NCBI GenBank assembly: GCA_016699715.1 | Contig: CP065007.1 | Location: 1,364,001 to 1,428,000 of the forward strand | Direction: 5' to 3' | Source of the DNA: Candidatus Competibacteraceae bacterium | GTDB lineage: Bacteria; Pseudomonadota; Gammaproteobacteria; Competibacterales; Competibacteraceae | Length of the DNA stretch: 64,000 bases | Part shown: positions 61,016 through 64,000 of the stretch, one piece after another | Layout of the letters: each line of letters begins with the position of its first letter | How positions within the stretch are numbered: position 1 is the first letter of the stretch | Made by a program: the position numbers and the translations under genes | The notes under the pieces: generated by a model | What the model was told of the DNA's origin: nothing | What the model saw: the letters and a program-made list of their open reading frames with translations, nothing else | The model's database searches: none

Positions 61016-61047
61016 CCTAACGGGCGCGAGTTGAGGGTCATCCCGCA
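61016..61047 (-). repeat. 32-nt inverted-repeat partner of 58696-58727
   Basis: Exact reverse complement of 58696-58727. It lies directly upstream of the ribosome site of the truncated secreted gene. Confidence 0.8.
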
Positions 61048-61161
61048 CGGAGCGGAGCTGCCGCCCGGCGGAGGAACGGCCAAGTTTCACCCGTCGTGGT
61101 GGGCGGCAGGGACGCGAGTACGGGACGACGAAGTCGCCCCGAAGGGGTGACGCTCGAACGA

Positions 61162-61241
61162 GAGTTCGACGGCGCGCAGCGCCGAGAACTCGAAGCTCGA
61201 CTCAACTCGCGCCCGTTCGTCGGCGCGAAGCGCCGACGAAC
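61162..61241 (+). repeat. 80-bp dispersed palindromic repeat, copy 2
   Basis: Matches 56257-56336 at about 90 percent by eye. It includes a perfect 12-bp stem-loop (GTTCGTCGGCGC, loop GAA, GCGCCGACGAAC) at 61215-61241. It abuts an orphan ATG on the minus strand. Confidence 0.8.
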
Positions 61242-61287
61242 ATGAATTAGACCTCCTAAATGACGCCTTACTTTAGGTCGATTTTGA

Positions 61288-61314
61288 CGTATAATCACAG
61301 CAAGCCTGTGTCAA
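61288..61314 (-). promoter_or_regulatory. Orphan promoter facing the 80-bp repeat
   Basis: On the minus strand TTGACA (61309-61314), a 15-bp spacer and TATACG (61288-61293). An AGGAGG ribosome site and an ATG at 61243 follow, but the frame enters the repeat and stops after 13 codons. It looks like the start of a gene whose body was replaced. Confidence 0.4.
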
Positions 61315-61465
61315 CCAATTGTTAAATCTGGAAATTTCAACTACAACAACAACTATAATCAACCAGTCATTGCTGTCAGCGACGGCAGCACGCCATCGCT
61401 CGCCACTCCACCCGCCCGGCATCCGGCCTCGCCTCATCCACAATCGACTCATGAGGCGAGGAACG

Positions 61466-62689
61466 CTAGATCACCCGCTTCTTCTTCAACTCAGCGATTT
61501 CCTCTTGGCTCATTCCCAGCAGCTCGCCAAGCACCTCCTCGGTATGCTGCCCGAGTTTGGGGCCGAGATGGCGGATTTGCCCCGGCGTTTCCGACAACCG
61601 GGGAATGACCGACGGCACGACGATGGTCTCGCCCAAATCCTCGTCATCGATGGCCACCAGATTGCGCCGGGCGTGAAACTGCCGGTCGCCGTAAATATCG
61701 GCGATGTTGTTCAGCGGGCCGGCCGGCGCACCGGTCGCATAACAGCGCTTAAGCACTTCCTCGCGAGTCAGGGAACCGCACCAGTCCCGCACGATTTCGT
61801 TGACGTCATGGCGGTTCTCCAACCGGGTTTTCTGTTCGCCATAAAGACCCGAGGAAGCCAGTTCCGGCCGCCCCATCGCTTCGGCCAGCCGTCCGAATAG
61901 CTTGTCGGTCGCACAGGCCAGGGCCACCCACTTCCCATCCTTGGTCGGGAAATGACCGTAGGGACAGGCGAAATCGTTATGGGTCGGCCCGTGCCGCTCG
62001 CGCACGGTACCGAACATGGCAAAGGCCGACGCCAATTCATCGGTGCAACGAAACACCGATTCGTACAGGGCGGCATCGACATACTGGCCCAAACCGGTTT
62101 GCTCGCGATAACGCAAGGCCATCAGCACACCCACGCAGCCGTACAGGCCGGTCAGATAATCGCCCAGCGTGGTCGAGCCCGGCGTGACCGGAGTCCCCTT
62201 GGGCATCCCGGACAGATAGGCGATGCCGCCGACGGCATGCGCGATGCGGGCGAAGCCGGGCCGATCCCGGTACGGACCGGTCTGACCGTAGCCGGTCACC
62301 CGCAGCATGATCAGGCCGGGATTGATCCGTTGCAGCACCTCCCAGCCCAGGCCCCATTTTTCCAGCGTACCAGTCCGAAAGTTTTCGCACAGCACGTCCG
62401 CCTTTTCGATCAAGCGCTTGAACAGCTCGACCCCCTCGGGGCGGTGCAAGTCGATGGTCACCGACTTCTTGTTGCGGGCCTCACCGAGCCAGGCCAGCGT
62501 GTCGCCGCGATGGGTCGGCGTACCGAACTTGCGGCAAACGTCGCCGCCCATCGGGTGTTCCACCTTGAGCACATCGGCGCCGAATTCGCCGAGAATGGTC
62601 GCGCAATAGGGCGCCGCGATCACCGTGGCCACATCGATGACCCGGATGCCGGCGAGCGGTAGTTCAGTCTGAGAAGTTGCGGTCGTCAT
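61466..62689 (-). CDS. CaiB/BaiF family CoA-transferase (second of a pair)
   Basis: 407 residues, type III CoA-transferase. It begins LPLAGIRVIDVATVIAAPYC, with LGEFGADVLKVEHPMGGDVC. The catalytic Asp is expected in GDYLTGLYGCVGVL. It also has NKKSVTIDLHRPEGVELF, CENFRTGTLEKWGLGW and GYGQTGPYRDRPGFA. The family moves CoA between acids through an aspartyl-CoA intermediate. It lies 14 bp after its paralogue. Adjacent unequal paralogues recall SmtA/SmtB (succinyl-CoA:malate CoA-transferase), where SmtB is about 405 residues. Substrate remains inference. Confidence 0.88.
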   Translation of the reverse strand: MTTATSQTELPLAGIRVIDVATVIAAPYCATILGEFGADVLKVEHPMGGDVCRKFGTPTHRGDTLAWLGEARNKKSVTIDLHRPEGVELFKRLIEKADVLCENFRTGTLEKWGLGWEVLQRINPGLIMLRVTGYGQTGPYRDRPGFARIAHAVGGIAYLSGMPKGTPVTPGSTTLGDYLTGLYGCVGVLMALRYREQTGLGQYVDAALYESVFRCTDELASAFAMFGTVRERHGPTHNDFACPYGHFPTKDGKWVALACATDKLFGRLAEAMGRPELASSGLYGEQKTRLENRHDVNEIVRDWCGSLTREEVLKRCYATGAPAGPLNNIADIYGDRQFHARRNLVAIDDEDLGETIVVPSVIPRLSETPGQIRHLGPKLGQHTEEVLGELLGMSQEEIAELKKKRVI

Positions 62690-62703
62690 GGTGCTCTCGC
62701 TCG

Positions 62704-63987
62704 CTAGATGATTTTGCGCTGGCGCAACTGCTTGATCTCCTCGGCCGACAGCCCGAGCAGCTCGCGCATGACTTCATAGGTCGCATTGCCCATCGGCGGT
62801 CCGAGATTGCTGACCTGACCGGGCGTCAGCGACAACCGGGGCGTCACACCGGGCACCACCACCTCGCCCAGCCCCGGCTCTTCCAACCGGGCCAGATTGC
62901 CGCGCGCCTGGAAATGCTCGTCCTCGAAGATGTCGGCGATACTGTTGACCTTGCCGATCGGGACCTCCTTCTCCAGGCAACGATTCAGCACTTCCTCACG
63001 ACTGAGCGATCCCACCCACTCGATGACGATCCGGTTGACTTCATCGCGCGCCGCCAGCCGCTTGCGCTGCTCGCCGTAGAGCCGGGAAGAGGCCAGTTCC
63101 GGCCGCTCCATCGCCTCGGACAGCCGCTCGAACATCTTGTCGGTGGTGCAGGCGATGGCGATCCATTTATCGTCCCGGGTGCGGAAATGCCCGTGCGGCA
63201 CCGCAACGAAACTGCCGGCGCCCTCGCGTTCCCGAACCTTGCCGAACAGGCCGTAAGAGGCGGAAATTTCATCCAGATGGCGGAACACGGCCTCGTAAAT
63301 GCCGATATCGACAATCTGGCCGCGCCCGGTTTTCTCCCGGTGACGCAGAGCCAGCATGATGCCGATCGCGCCGTACAGGCTCGACAGGTAATCGCCCAGC
63401 GGCGCGGTGCCGGGCACCACCGGTGTCTCGCCCGGAAAACCGGCCAGATAGGACAGCCCACCGAAAGCATGGGCGATGTGGGCGAAGCCGGAGCGGTGGC
63501 GATAGGGTCCGGTTTGGCCGTAACCCGACACCCGTAAAAAAACCAGACCGGGATTGATCTCGCTCAGCTCCTTCCAGCCGATGCCCCACTCCTCCATGGT
63601 CCCCGGCCGAAAATTTTCGATGAGCACGTCGGATTTTTCGACCAGCCTGAGGAACAGTTGCACCCCCTCTTTCTGGCGCAGGTCGATCAGCACCGATTTC
63701 TTATTGCGCGCTTCGCTGAGCCAGGCCAGAGTGGCGTCGTGACGCTTGGTCGCCGTGCCGAAGCGCCGCATCGGGTCACCCGCCAGCGGATGTTCCACCT
63801 TGAGCACTTCGGCGCCGAATTCACCCAGCACCGAAGCCGCGTAGGGACCCGCCAGAAAGGTGCCTACGTCAATGACGCGGATGCCGCTCATCGGTAGCTT
63901 CGCGGTCTGAGGGTCGTGCTCCTGGGAAGACGCACGTTCGGAATTCTCTGGCATCTCTGTTGCGGTTTGTGCGTTCTCGTCCGACAT
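62704..63987 (-). CDS. CaiB/BaiF family CoA-transferase (first of a pair)
   Basis: 427 residues. Same fold and motifs as its neighbour: GIRVIDVGTFLAGPYAAS, FGAEVLKVEHPLAGDPMRR, NKKSVLIDLRQKEGVQLF, ENFRPGTMEEWGIGW, GYGQTGPYRHRSGFAHIAH and LGDYLSSLYGAIGIML with the catalytic Asp. An extra polar N-terminal segment of about 30 residues is present. The C-terminal parts of both proteins match (LLGLSAEEIKQLRQRKII here, LLGMSQEEIAELKKKRVI in the partner), showing an old tandem duplication. The two together may form a heteromer. The gene is complete, but its promoter lies beyond the window. Confidence 0.88.
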   Translation of the reverse strand: MSDENAQTATEMPENSERASSQEHDPQTAKLPMSGIRVIDVGTFLAGPYAASVLGEFGAEVLKVEHPLAGDPMRRFGTATKRHDATLAWLSEARNKKSVLIDLRQKEGVQLFLRLVEKSDVLIENFRPGTMEEWGIGWKELSEINPGLVFLRVSGYGQTGPYRHRSGFAHIAHAFGGLSYLAGFPGETPVVPGTAPLGDYLSSLYGAIGIMLALRHREKTGRGQIVDIGIYEAVFRHLDEISASYGLFGKVREREGAGSFVAVPHGHFRTRDDKWIAIACTTDKMFERLSEAMERPELASSRLYGEQRKRLAARDEVNRIVIEWVGSLSREEVLNRCLEKEVPIGKVNSIADIFEDEHFQARGNLARLEEPGLGEVVVPGVTPRLSLTPGQVSNLGPPMGNATYEVMRELLGLSAEEIKQLRQRKII

Positions 63988-64000
63988 GCCGGCATCCCTC

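Overview
The window is a high-GC chromosomal segment from a gammaproteobacterium. The lptM-lysA pair, the guaB-guaA-tadA cluster next to a divergent xseA, an EttA-type ABC-F protein and a CCA-encoding tRNA-Ser all point there. The polyphosphate genes, the storage-lipid style acyl-CoA genes and the many protein kinase, PP2C and SUMF1 genes remind me of Competibacteraceae-like wastewater bacteria. That genus-level idea is inference only.

Layout. 1-9.2 kb: a CoA-binding protein cut by the window edge, lysA-lptM, an esterase, an HNH protein preceded by a candidate small RNA, a MmgE/PrpD protein, and a polyphosphate operon (PAP, ppk1, CHAD). 9.4-15.4 kb: a lytic transglycosylase, a PMCA-type calcium ATPase and an Slt70-like transglycosylase. 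15.5-25.7 kb: one minus-strand block of two paralogous TonB receptors, a YfiR protein, a CHASE8-like hybrid histidine kinase and a REC-PAS-GGDEF-EAL protein; it reads as an envelope-to-c-di-GMP relay. 25.8-26.8 kb: two abutting, decayed IS remnants (IS3 and IS256 type), tRNA-Ser(CGA) and a duplicated promoter segment. 26.9-34.4 kb: a TPR membrane protein, tadA, guaA, guaB, xseA, a small membrane protein and a hydrolase. 34.5-39 kb: acyl-CoA synthetase divergent from a two-domain fatty acyl-CoA reductase-like protein, then a peroxiredoxin.

39-43 kb holds a PP2C phosphatase and a transmembrane Ser/Thr kinase fused to a SUMF1 domain. 43-49.2 kb is acyl-CoA metabolism (MaoC hydratase, etfBA, acyl-CoA dehydrogenase, malonyl-CoA decarboxylase). 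49.1-54.2 kb is a minus-strand kinase/PP2C/VWA triad interleaved with two proteins that share an almost identical N-terminal domain but carry different C-terminal lectin-like domains (DUF1566 and SUMF1). I consider this the most interesting system in the window. ettA follows at 54.4 kb.

56.1-61.4 kb is an accessory island: AT-richer secreted proteins, an IS66-type transposase broken at a G8 run, an IS630-type element with a T9 frameshift site, a 122-bp MITE inserted inside the end of that element, and a family of dispersed palindromic repeats. The window ends with two tandem CaiB/BaiF CoA-transferases that could form an SmtAB-like pair.
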